NCBI GenBank assembly: GCA_012845835.1
Contig: JABAKD010000006.1
Location: forward strand, 8,050,637-8,114,636
DNA: 64,000 nt
Reading direction: 5' to 3'
Source: Undaria pinnatifida
Lineage: Eukaryota; Sar; Phaeophyceae; Laminariales; Alariaceae
Below are positions 48,401 through 60,302 of the stretch, piece by piece. Each line of letters opens with the position of its first letter. The stretch's first letter is position 1. The position numbers were made by a program, and so were the translations under genes. Below the pieces are notes generated by a model. It was not told the DNA's origin. It saw only the letters and a program-made list of their open reading frames with translations, and searched no databases.

Positions 48401-51400
48401 ACCCCGCCGAAAAAAAGGGAACACGTATCCCGCATTTCACGTTCCTTCCTACGAGTATGGAAACTCAAAATTCGAATAGCCGGCACCTCCGGGAAACGAC
48501 TAACTGTTAATCCGACTAAAAACTAGTTAGCGACTCAAGGCGTTCCGATTCACAGATCTACAAACCAACGAACCTGTAAGCTGAAGAAGTTCGCGATGGA
48601 GCTGACGTCGTGCGTGAACACGAACTCGCGGAACCCCACGATTCTGGCGTGGTTACCGCCCTCGTTGAAGTCGAACTCGCCCAGCAGCTGCCTGATCTTC
48701 AGCGCGTCTTCGAGCGCTGCGCGAAAAAGACGGCGACGCGATCGAAATGTACAGGAGAGACGGAGAAGGCGAAACCGAAATAGAAGACGGCACGGTTTAC
48801 GGGCAGGAGGGACGGACAGACGGGAAGCTGAACCCAAACACAAAGCGTGAGCATGCGACACCATCGAGAAGGCAGGAGGGGCGGACACGGGGAACCGAAA
48901 CCGAAAAACGAAAAGTCAACAAACAGGAGTAAGCAGCGTACCTCCGTCCTGGTTCATGTCGATGGCTTGCAACGCCTCCCCCCTGGTAAAAATGATGGCG
49001 TGGTTTTGGTTGTTGGGCTTGCCCTCCCCGAGGAGGATGGGCCCCGGCAGCTGTACCTCGTACTGCTTCACGATGCGCTTTCGAGTCTCGTCGTATCGGA
49101 TCAGGACAGAAAAATGCTTGCCCTCCTTCGTCATCTCCACGTAGGAGACCTGTCTTGCGCGCGTGTGTCACGGTTGAAAAGCAAGGTAAGATTCGGTAGG
49201 AACTAGCGATAACGTTTCAAGAGACAAATCGATGCGAATCGACGGGGGAAGAAATACCTGGAATCTTCCCCGATAAAAGAGAAGGCGAGTACCGTAGTGG
49301 GCAGGGGGGAGAAGAGCCTGCTTAGTGACCCCGGATCTGAGTTGCGTCTAGGGAGGGAGAGAGGGAGAAGGAGAAAGGAAAAGTGCCAAGACAATACTGT
49401 AGAACAGACGAGCAACAACAAAAATAAAATACAAGATAATAAAATAAAAGACGCGTGTCACGATACAGGTCTTCAGGTATACCACTTTTGGCTTTTCGTT
49501 GTTTTTTCTGGGTGACGGGACCTCCTTAACCCAAAATCGTCGGGGAATTTCATTCTTGTTGTGCATTTTTTTTTGTTGTATACCTAGGCCATGGGTCTGT
49601 TCATCGGATTGGTTTGAGACGTATAGCTCCTTAACCCCTTTACACGAGCCCCCAAATCCCTCCCTATACTAATTCCAAGTAATTTTTGTCCCCGAACAGG
49701 GTTTCCAGTTGTAAAGGCGTTAAGGGAAGAGCCCAGCAGGGAGAATAAAACGGGGCGCACCTCTACCGTCGCACGAGCCTACAGGTAGGAGACCTGTCTT
49801 CTCGCGGCGCGTTCGGGCCGAAGGGCACGCGAGTCACGTCGAAAGGTACATGAAATTCAGCCCTCCTTAACCCAAAATCGTCGGGAAATTTCAATCTTGT
49901 TGTGCTTTTTTTTTGGTATACCTAGGCCATGGGTCTGTTCATCGGATTGGTTTGAGACATAGAGCTCCTTAACCCCTCCAGAGCCCCAAAACCCCTCCCT
50001 ATACTAATTCCAAGTAATTTTTGTCCCCTAATAGGGTTTCCAGTCGTAAAGGCGTTAAGTGAAGAGCCCTGCAGGGGAAATAAAACGACGCACGCCTCTA
50101 CCCCAGCACGTGCCTACAGGTAGGAGACCCGTCTTCTCGCGGCGCGTTCGGGCCGAAGGGCAGCACGCGAGTCACGTCAAAAGATAAATGAACGTCAGCA
50201 CGAAGTTACCGACCTTTCAACCAAAAAACGATCCTGTGGATTGTACTGTACTCGAACATATTCTCTTATGATGTTTTCTCTGCCGCGATATGACCGCGCA
50301 AAAGCCCCTAAGGGTAGGCCAAGGGTTGGTACTGGGATACTACTGGTCGTACCGGGTCAGGACCGAAAAACGCTTCCCTCTTTTTTGGCGTCACACATTA
50401 GGCGGTCTATCTGGAATATCGAGTTCGGACCGTACAAGGGCGTGAGATACGCCAAAGCGCACATCAGGCGCGGGAGCCAGAGGAACGAATGAAAACATTC
50501 ACCGGCGATAACCATGGAGCGCAGGATACCTTTCTCGCGGTGGGTGCCGGCCGTGGAGTACGCGAATCACAAAAAAACACACATGATATGCAGTAGCAAT
50601 TGGAGAAAACAGTCAACACCTGTCGATTGGAATGCAGTCAAATATGTTGTGCAGGTGCGGCAAGATCGCTAGAATAATACTTTGAGGGAGGAAAATGCCT
50701 AACATACGAGGGATGCAATGTAGTCCATCTGTTGCGGAGGTATATACGACAATACGGGGGGGGGGTAATGTTTGTAACTATTAAAAAACAAAAAAACGTT
50801 TGAGGGAGCGTTGGGAATGAATTGGTTTTGCAACAGAGGAACGCAATACATACACCGATCTGTACCTTGAGGGAGGGATGCATCTCCATGAGCAGTTCGA
50901 CGGCCTTCGCTTTCGCTCGATCTTCCTCCTTGCCCGACCTCAACAGCTTCGCGTGCTGCTGGCAAGACACCTGCGACAGCACCAACAACCGCGCAAGTCA
51001 GCGAACTGTGCACACCGGGGCGCCGCTGTTCTCAGTTTTCGTGGCGCCTCCTCACCGTCGGCACGTGTGTTAACCGCCTTGGGACCCAGACATGGCGACC
51101 GAACAAATGTCAGATGAGGATTTAACAACCGTCAAGCGGAACCGCGCGTATCAGTACGAGCTACCGATTTCGTGTTTTCATCTTTTTCTTTGCGGATATA
51201 CGACTTGCGTCAGCTATGATAGACGCGTACCACGTTTAGCTTGTGTTCCGTCTTTTCCTGGGGTATTGTTCCACTCCAGAGTGACTGACTGGAGCCTGTC
51301 CTGTAAACCACGGACTTGATTATGCGAGCTAATGCGAGAACACCACCACCACCAACAACAACAACGTTCCCCTTCGGGATGTAATTTATCGTTGAAACCT

Positions 51401-54400
51401 CGGGGGCGTCGCGGGTGGAAAAGGGGGAAACACAGGCGTTCCTATAAACGAGCGATAACAAGCACGAGTAAAAAAAAACACTTGGAACACTGAACAAACA
51501 AACTATACCTTCAGATGAAGTACGTATGGTAGCTATCATTATCATCGATACTTTTCGTTGTTGATGTTCGCCCTGGCAACACAGATAGGAGTCATATACA
51601 TTCAAAGGAAAATACATCTATAAAATCGAGCGCCCGGTGTGTCACGCAGCTTGCAAAGACGAGTATCGACCCTAAACTTGTCGAACTCACAGCTGACGCA
51701 TTTAGGATAATTTTATAAATGAAAAAACAAAGTAGCCATAACCACCGCGCGCAAGCAACCGGGTAAGCACCACGGATCGGCCCAAACGAGGTTACAGTTT
51801 AGTATGCATCATGTTGCACGCGGGTCGGAGGTCTCCATGCAGTGCAGCTCGGATACTCCCGATATGTACCTCAGCAAAGCCCGGGGCTGCTTCTTGCGGT
51901 TGAGAAACAAAATCGTCGCTTTCTTCCCAAGATTTTTCCCTCTGAAGCTCCAAAGGGGATAAGGGGGGATGTTGGGGGGCGGGGGCGGTGCACAACAACA
52001 AGAAGAAACAGAAAACGATAGCACCGCTGCTCTGATTATCGCGCTGCCGCCGCTGTTGTCGCTGTCGCGATGCCGACGCGGTTATCACTATCGCGCTCTC
52101 CGCTCACCAAATAGGTGTACTTGGCGCTAGCGGTCTCCCTGCTGGCTGTGTTGTACCGCAGCTGACCCTGCAGCACAGAAAGGTAGCTCTGCCTCCCCCG
52201 CCTGTCGTACAGCGGGTTTCCCGTCCCCATGTTGACGTTATGGTAGAGTTCCTGCGAGAAGTCTTCTGCCTCCACCTGATCAATGACGGGGCGGGATGGT
52301 TACGAGTTGGGAGCGATGTAGATGATAGCGGTCGCTGTTTTTGAGTGGCTAAACAGGCGTTTTTTGTGTCGCTACTGCCGGTTCGTTGCTGGGGACGACC
52401 ATACACCTAATGCCATGCCACAGCGACGATCAAGGAAGCGTTAGCCAATCTTATCCCTAACCCTAACCCCAACCATTGGTGACCGCACAAACCGCGCAAA
52501 GCACCGCTGACTGACTCGTGCTCTTAAAAACGCCCAATTACAAAAATACCAATAACTGCTACGTAGCATAACGGACATAAGCCTGACCGACTCACCACCG
52601 CCAGCAGCCTGATGGCCTGCTCGTAGTACATCATCCCCCTCACGGTCCTCGCCAGAGTTTGGGCGCGATACGAGGCCCACAGCTGCAGCTCTAGCTTGGC
52701 GCGCTTGTCCATGGCGTTCAGCACGCTCACCTCCCGACTGCTGTTCACGTTGGACAAGAAGTCAACCTGGTTGGTTTAGGAAAGACAGATTACGGGCGCG
52801 GTGGAGTGGGTGAGATGTGGGTGGGCATTGATTTTGTTAAGTAAATTTGCTTGGTGAGGTATAGAGTCCCCCCAAGCAAGCAAGCTCAGGAAAAAAAAAG
52901 GTGAAGGAGACGCCAGCTAGCTCTGGGTTGCGAATACAATTGAGTAAAAAACGACGCACGGCAAGTATGAAAACACGGTCAAGTGTGGTGAGCGTAAGCT
53001 TTACTTTTCCCCATCCGTCGAAAGGTAATAGGAAAGAAAAGAAAAGAAAAAGGGCCTGTCCTACTCCTGCCGCAGGGAGCGTACTTACGTCGGGCATCTC
53101 CCGTCGTACGCGCTCCACCAGGGCTGCCCATTGCTGTGGGAACAGCGTCTGCAGGTACTCCAGGGTCGTGACGCCGTCCGGGGTCTGGGAGCAGAGCGTC
53201 TCCAGCGACAGGATCACCTCCTCCGAGTAGTAAGGGGTGAGAGTGCTGAACGCTGGCATGCTCTCCACTCGCGTGGCCTGTTCCACGAAAACACAAGGAC
53301 GAAGAAACACGAAAAAAAAAAGTGTTTTTAACGGCTTCAAAAAGAGCAAGTGCCGACCAGCGACACAAGCAACAGTGGCAGCAGCAGCGGCAGCAGTAGC
53401 AGTAGCAGCAGCAACAGCAGTAGCAGCAGCGGTAGCAGCAGTAGTAGCAGCAGCAGCAGCAGAAGTAGTAGTGGCAACAGCAGTAGCAGCAGTAGCAGCA
53501 GCAGCAGTAGCAGCATAAGTAGCAACAACAATCGCAACATCGGCAGCAACAACAGCAGCAACAGCAGCTGCAACAGCAGCAGCGGTAGCCGCAGGAGGCA
53601 GAATTCGCGGTGAGTCAGTTACCTGAGGCTGGCGCATGTACATGGAGTTGACGAAGAACGCGATCCGCCGCTGTCCCTCCCAACTCTCCACGTGACCTGC
53701 ACAGTTAAACCGACACACGACACATACGCGGCAGCCCGGTGAGCTTCAGCTTTTCTTATATCCATCCATCGGAGGATATAAGAAAAACGCCATGCACATG
53801 AAGGAGGGAGAGGGCGGCTTGTGGTTTCTTATTCCATCCTACTACCAATGGATCTCCGTGATACCCTACCAGGTATTTATTTAAGCTTTGTGCTGATCGG
53901 TTTCGCGATACACCACCGCCACGAAAGGGTATACCTTACCGCATTCCACACCTCCGACAGATCATGATAGATCATTGGACAGGCCATGATCTAGATCACC
54001 TATAGTAGATCCTGTATCTGACGTAATGGTATATTGTCCAGGATCTTTATAGAGTACAGATCCAGCCCCGGAAACAAACCTTTGACACTATACAACTTGT
54101 GGAGCATGTGGATCGTTACGGCTCCTACCCCGTAACAAGAGCTAGATCGTACAGATCTTCCCTGAGATATCAAGATCATAACGAGCTAGATCGTACAGAT
54201 ACTCCCTGAAACATCAAGATAATCAAGTGGGGATCGGTGATCTGTCCCGCGTGTGTAACGTTGCGCCAATAACACAGTAGGGGTACCCCCCCGCAATAAG
54301 ACGGTCCGGGCAGAGGCGGCATCCCGATATAAGACGGTCAATGTAGCTTCGCACGACTGGGGAATGCCACACGTAACCTGGAATAAATAAGGCGGCTTTC

Positions 54401-57400
54401 GCCAACGAGGCGGTCATCTTGACCTCTGGCACACCACCGCCGCGCAGTTGTTTGCCACGTAACGCCAAGATAACGTTTCCACGTCTGTCTTTGAGCCAGG
54501 TACACAGCCACGTGGCTTACACTCGAAAGTGGGGGTACTACGCTAAAATACCGTAGCCTTGGTCTCAATACCGTAGGGGCCCCTCCCCCAATAAGGCGGT
54601 ATCCCTATATAAGGCGGTATCCCGATATAAGCCGGTCAATATCGCTTGGCGCAACTGGGGAACTGCACTCATTACCCCCGAAAGCACAAGGGGGTTTCCC
54701 CTATAAGGCGGTCGCATTGCTCCGGCAAACCACCGCCTTGCTGGGGGTCCCCTATAGTGCTGTATGACACAAATATTGGTAGAGGTTCCGCAATAAGGTG
54801 GTCTGCGTGAGGCCTATCCCGATACAAGGCGGTCAAAATCTCTTGGCGCAACTGGGCAATTGCACTCATGACCAGGAAAGAACAAGGAGGCTTCCCCTAT
54901 AAGGCGGTCATATTGCTCCAGCACACCACCGCCTTGCTGGGGGGGGGGGGGCTACAAGTATTGTATACGGGTATGACACAACTAATGGTAGACGTTCCGC
55001 AATAAGGCGGCCTAAGCAAGGCGGTATCCCGATATAAGGCGGTCAAAATCGCTTGGCGCAACTGAGGAATTGCACTCATTGCCCCGAAAGAACAAGGGAG
55101 TTTCCCCTATAAGGCGGTCATATTGCTCCGGCACACCACCGCCTTGCTGGGGGGGGGGGCACCGTAGTGCACACGTCGAACAAATCAGATCCCGATTAGG
55201 GTCGTTCCTAACGAACCCAAAAATGTACGAACTCTGAAATGTCACGTTTTCAAAAATAAAAAGATCAGTTTTTTTTCGTCGCAGGAATTGGACATAACTG
55301 TTCATGGAAAACGTCAAAACGATTTCAAGGTCCTCGTGATCTACTAGCAGATGATCTAGGTCGTTACCTGTGAATACATTATCTAGATCGTGGTCTATTA
55401 ATAGATTATCTCGATCGTGATCTATAAATAAAAGCTCTAGATCGTGATCTGTCCGGGGGTAAGCCACAGCAGTTTCTCTTGCCTGGCTTGGTGGTGCTCG
55501 TGAGGAGACTGTAAAACCTCAGGAGGAACTCGTTGTATCCCTTATGGAGGGCGTCCACTTCTTCCTGGGAAATCTTGGCCGACTTGGGCCACGCGATCAG
55601 TCTGCCGGGTTTTTTTGGGAGGGATTATATGGAATTAGTGCGTGACATAAGTGTTTCGCGGTTCTCAAAGGGGTGTAAGGGCAGAAACAAGCATGGAAAA
55701 ATGGGTCTTTCGTCAAGCGGAGAAGAAAACAAAAAAATAACAAAACAAAGGGCCTCGAGTTCAGCAAAGCTCTTTCTTAGGGCGTTGGCGAACCAATACT
55801 GCAGCACCTCTACTGCACTGCTGTCCAGCGCACAAGAAGCATGAAAAAATGGGCCCACAGTAGAGACACGCACTGTTATTTTTAAGAGCCTCGATGAAAC
55901 TCTTATATACTGCACTGCTATCGCCTGGCACACGTACGTACTGGAGTGATGATAAACACAGGAAGACGGGGGTAACAAATCAGCCAGGGTGAAATAAGAA
56001 ATGAACACCGGTAACATGAGCTCCACCGTCGATAATAACAAAGGGAAACACATTTTTCAGAGCTGGTCACGGGTCGCGACCCGGTCTGCGGGTCGCGTCA
56101 GAATGTTTTCAAAAACCCGCGGGTAAAACAGGGTCGGGTCAGGGGGTGTTCGAGACTCACGCTTGCCGGAACGGGTCGGGTCAGGAAGTTTTCAAATCTC
56201 ACGGGTCGGGTCAGGTCACCTTGACCCGACCCAGCCGGTGGACAGTTATCCAACCGGCAAAAAAGAAGCCCTGAAAAAAAATAATGGCATTGATTGGTTT
56301 GGGGCCCTTGTCGACTCTGCAGCATCAAAAGGGACACATTTAAAGGCACGCTGCTTGCAAATTCCGCATGGTGTGGAACATCTTTTCGAACTCGCCTCCA
56401 AGAGTCCCGAAACAAATTAAGCATGCAATCCAAAAATTATTTCTAACCAGTCCACAAATTACCGGATGCTACACCCCCCCCAATTATTATTATTACCGAG
56501 GACCCTAATAAATAGGACCTACGGTGGAAACAAAAACCTATATATTCATATATTTTTACTAACAATATTTGGTCCTACTTACTATCGTCCTCCGTAATAG
56601 ATATGTTCCCTGTTGCCTGTATCATGCTCTGAGTGCCTTGCAAGGAAAAACCTTGTAGCTAAACTCACGCTGCCTGCAACTTCTGCATGTTGTGGAACAT
56701 CTTCCCGAGCGGATCGCCGCCGTTCCCCGACGACCGCCCCCCTTCCTCCTCATCCCTGCCAAACAAAGGGCGAAAAAAGAACGAAAACAAAAACAAAAAC
56801 AAAAACGTGGTCAAGAAAAAACAAAACGGAAGAAAAAGGAGCCTCCCCCCCCCCCCCCCCCCCCCCCCCTGTTGTCTGTATTGTGGTTGGCTTACACGAG
56901 CTACGATCGAGGTATTAGCATATACCCCTTTTGGGCTGGAACTTTTTCCGAATGACGGGGCTCCACAACCCTGTTACAGCCCCAAAAACCCTTCCTATAC
57001 TAAATCCAAGTAATTTTGCCCCCAAAACGGGTTTCCAGTTGCAAAGGCGTTAACCCGAAATCGTCGGAATTTTTTTTCTTCTTTCTTGCAGTGTTTTTCG
57101 GTGTATACTGTGTACCTGCCGTAGGCCAGGAGATTTTTCATCGGGCAGGACTCCCCCCCCCCCAAACCAGCCATTAACAGCTGGTCGGCTATAGAGCTCC
57201 TTAATAGGGTACGAGCCTCAGAAAAATACCGTGTGGTTTTCTGTTTTCACCCCTTTCTCCATTGCAGTTGCAGAGAAACAGTTAGAAGTTCCACGGGCTT
57301 TCAGGGGTCGGGTCACTTTTCGCGGATTGGATCAGGTCAGGATAACCCGACCCGACCCGACCCGACCCGACCCGACCCGACCCGACCCGACCCGACCCGA

Positions 57401-60174
57401 CTCCGTCCACGAAATGAAACCTCCTGACCCGATCCGCGGGTCGAGTCATGAGCCGTGAAAACCTCTGGGTATAACAAAAACTAGTCTGGTGCCGTTCCTA
57501 GCGGTGGGATCGATTAAGGCCACTGTGGCGAGACACCCGACCCCACCCGACCCGTGAGATTTCGAACATCTCCTGACCCGGCCCGAATCGACCCGACACA
57601 CGAGATCAAACCTCTTGCCCCGACCCGTGGGTCGGGTCACAAGCCGTGAAAAGCGGCGGTTAGAACAAAACTCACCTGGTTCCGTTCCTAGAGAAGGTTG
57701 GGTTGACAAAGGCAGGCATTGCAGGCATTCGATCCGATCCGACCCGACCCGACCCGACCCGCGAGATTAAACATGCAAACCCGCGAAAACCCTGGTCATA
57801 ACAAAACTCGCCTCCCGTTCCCGGAGGTGGGGTCGATAAAAGCCGCCATGGCGAGACATAGCCTCTCCATCGCCTTACGAACATTTCGCGCCGCTCGCCC
57901 CTTGCCCAGTAACGCCCCCACAAGGTTTTCCAACGCGGACACCACGTCCGGCCAGGTGTGGAGAAGAAAGAGGGCGCGGTTCGGGCTGGCTTCCATCAAC
58001 CTAGCGTGTCCAAGAAAAACAAGAAATGGAGGGCAACAGTGAGCGGTCCGAACCTTTCTTAACCCTCTTGCTGAAGTATTATCATTCACGAGTAGGCATA
58101 CTTCGAAGTGTTACTATCACAACGACACGCTTCCTCTTTGCGATTAGACTCGCGGGTATGCAACATGAATGCGGACGTCCACATTTGCGCTATTAGACTT
58201 TCGACACCTGCGGGAAAGGGTGTTACTAAACTGGTGGGTATTCAACTAATTATGACTGAAACACCTAGCGACTACAGTACGCGACAGCACTTAATTAATA
58301 ATTTGGCAGGTGTAACAATGTCAGGCTCGAGTTTTATACAAAACAAGAACATGGCCTCTATTGTACTGAAAACAGTGCGGAACACACCCTGCCTTACATA
58401 AGAATTCCAGCCTGGCCAAAAACAAGAGATTCTTAACTGGTGTCGCATGATGTATCTGGTAAAAACAAGTCGGGTACTCACTATTAGTATACTCAGTCAA
58501 CCAACTTACAGCTCTAGAGATGAGACTTACGCGTCGACCGTCGATCCGGCGGCTTCGTTGGAATTGGCCAGGTTGGTAACGAACTCGTACAATTCCCACA
58601 GCCCGGCGCAGATTGTCTCGCTGTGGCACAGGTTCTCGACGAGAAAGAACACGCTGAGGAACAGGTGGAGAAAAGCCACCTCCCTGTATGCAAGAGAGAA
58701 AACCGGATGATTAAAAAAGCATACAACAAAAATATTTCAAAGGATGTTGAAAATAAAAATACATAAACACAGATGAAAATAAATAAAATAAAGGTATAAA
58801 AAAATATTAAAAGGTATAATTATATCTTTGTAAAAGTATGAACGTTTAGAATGGCTTAAACACATTCAAAATGTCATACAAACAAAACACGGCGGGTCTG
58901 ATGTTGCAAATATTTCATGAACAGAGAGAGGGGGAAACTATGTATACCTAGACGAGTAGTCGAGGGTCCGCGACTAGAAGATAAAACGACATCACCCTCG
59001 CCAACATGTCGGAACATGAATACATTAGTGGCTCAGGAACAGGTCGGGCAACCCCAGCTCCCTGAACGTAGGAGAGAAACAAAAAAACGAAGAGGGGGAG
59101 ATAGTGAAAAAAAACAGGAGACAAGAAGAAAAGCAACGGGAGACGAAAAAAAAACAGCACTTTTCACGGGTCATGACACGACCCGTGGGTCCGGTCAGGA
59201 TTTTGTCAAAATGTCACGAGTCGAGTCGCGTCGGGTCTGGAGGTGTTCGGCATCTCACGGGTCGCGTCGGGTCGGGTCGAGGGTGTTCAGATATCACAGG
59301 CCGGGTCGGAACACCCTGACCGGACCCGGCCCGGCCAGGCCAGGCCCGACCCGACCCGACCCGACCCGACCCGACCCGATCCGACCGGTGAAAAGCATCC
59401 CAAAAAACATGCACCAGGTTTCAAAAGAAAAGGAAGCCCCCCCCCAAAAAACCTACCTGGTATAGCCTAGTCTATAGACCGCTTATATGGCCGCACCCTC
59501 TTGGACATTTGGGTGGCTTTTTCTGCACCATTAGAGGAAAAAGCAAAATATTGGAAACCCAACCATACAGGGATGACCAAAAAAAGATAATACCGTTAAC
59601 AGCAGTTTCAACGCTAACGCCTTTACAACTGGAAACCCTTTTTTTTACAAATGTACTTGAAGTTAGTATAGAAAGGGGTTTGGGGGCTCTAAAGGGGTTA
59701 AGCAGCAGCCAAGTCGTGATATTACGGAGGACCATAGTAATCAATACCCACGACACGCACGAAAACCCATACATTCCCCTCTGTTTCCTAACCATGTTTG
59801 GTCCTGATCTCTGTGTTTTCCCGTAATAATACGTTCACAGCAGTACTCGACAGCAGCCGCGGTATCCCCACATGACCATGACCATGCGTAGATCCCGCCG
59901 CTATTTCTTCTGCCGCGACACCCACCTGATGGGGTCCGAGACAGACAGCGCTCCCCTCAGAAACCTCCTCTGCTCGTTCTGCAGTAACCGCATCTGCTTG
60001 AAGTTGGGGTCGGCCGCCCTGTCCATGTAGTCCGCGTCCGGCATCGCGAAATTCTCGATGATGCCGAAGAATCCCGTCGCCGGCTTCCGACGCTCGACCA
60101 CCTCGTACCTGCCGGAGGACAGAAACGCCACACCGTTACGTGTATTTTGTTAGTTGTGGTAGTAGTAGTGGTAT

Positions 60175-60227
<53 letters not shown>

Positions 60228-60245
60228 ATAGTAGTAGTAGTAGTG

Positions 60246-60302
<57 letters not shown>

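Larger units (their letters stand above)
49508..50195. repeat. About 345-bp tandem duplication in intron 12
   Basis: Two units share CCTTAACCCAAAATCGTCGG, CCTAGGCCATGGGTCTGTTC, a family-C MITE, the exon 13 acceptor edge and CGGCGCGTTCGGGCCGAAGG. Confidence 0.95.

Noticed and set aside
51792-52040. Possible exon between callose synthase exons 11 and 12
   Set aside because: Exons 11 and 12 join directly in phase and restore the conserved TYL-VSCQ block, so this open frame is intronic.
53237-53613. Poly-Ser, poly-Leu and Ala-rich frames between exons 8 and 9
   Set aside because: Translations of a CAG/AGT repeat tract in intron 8.
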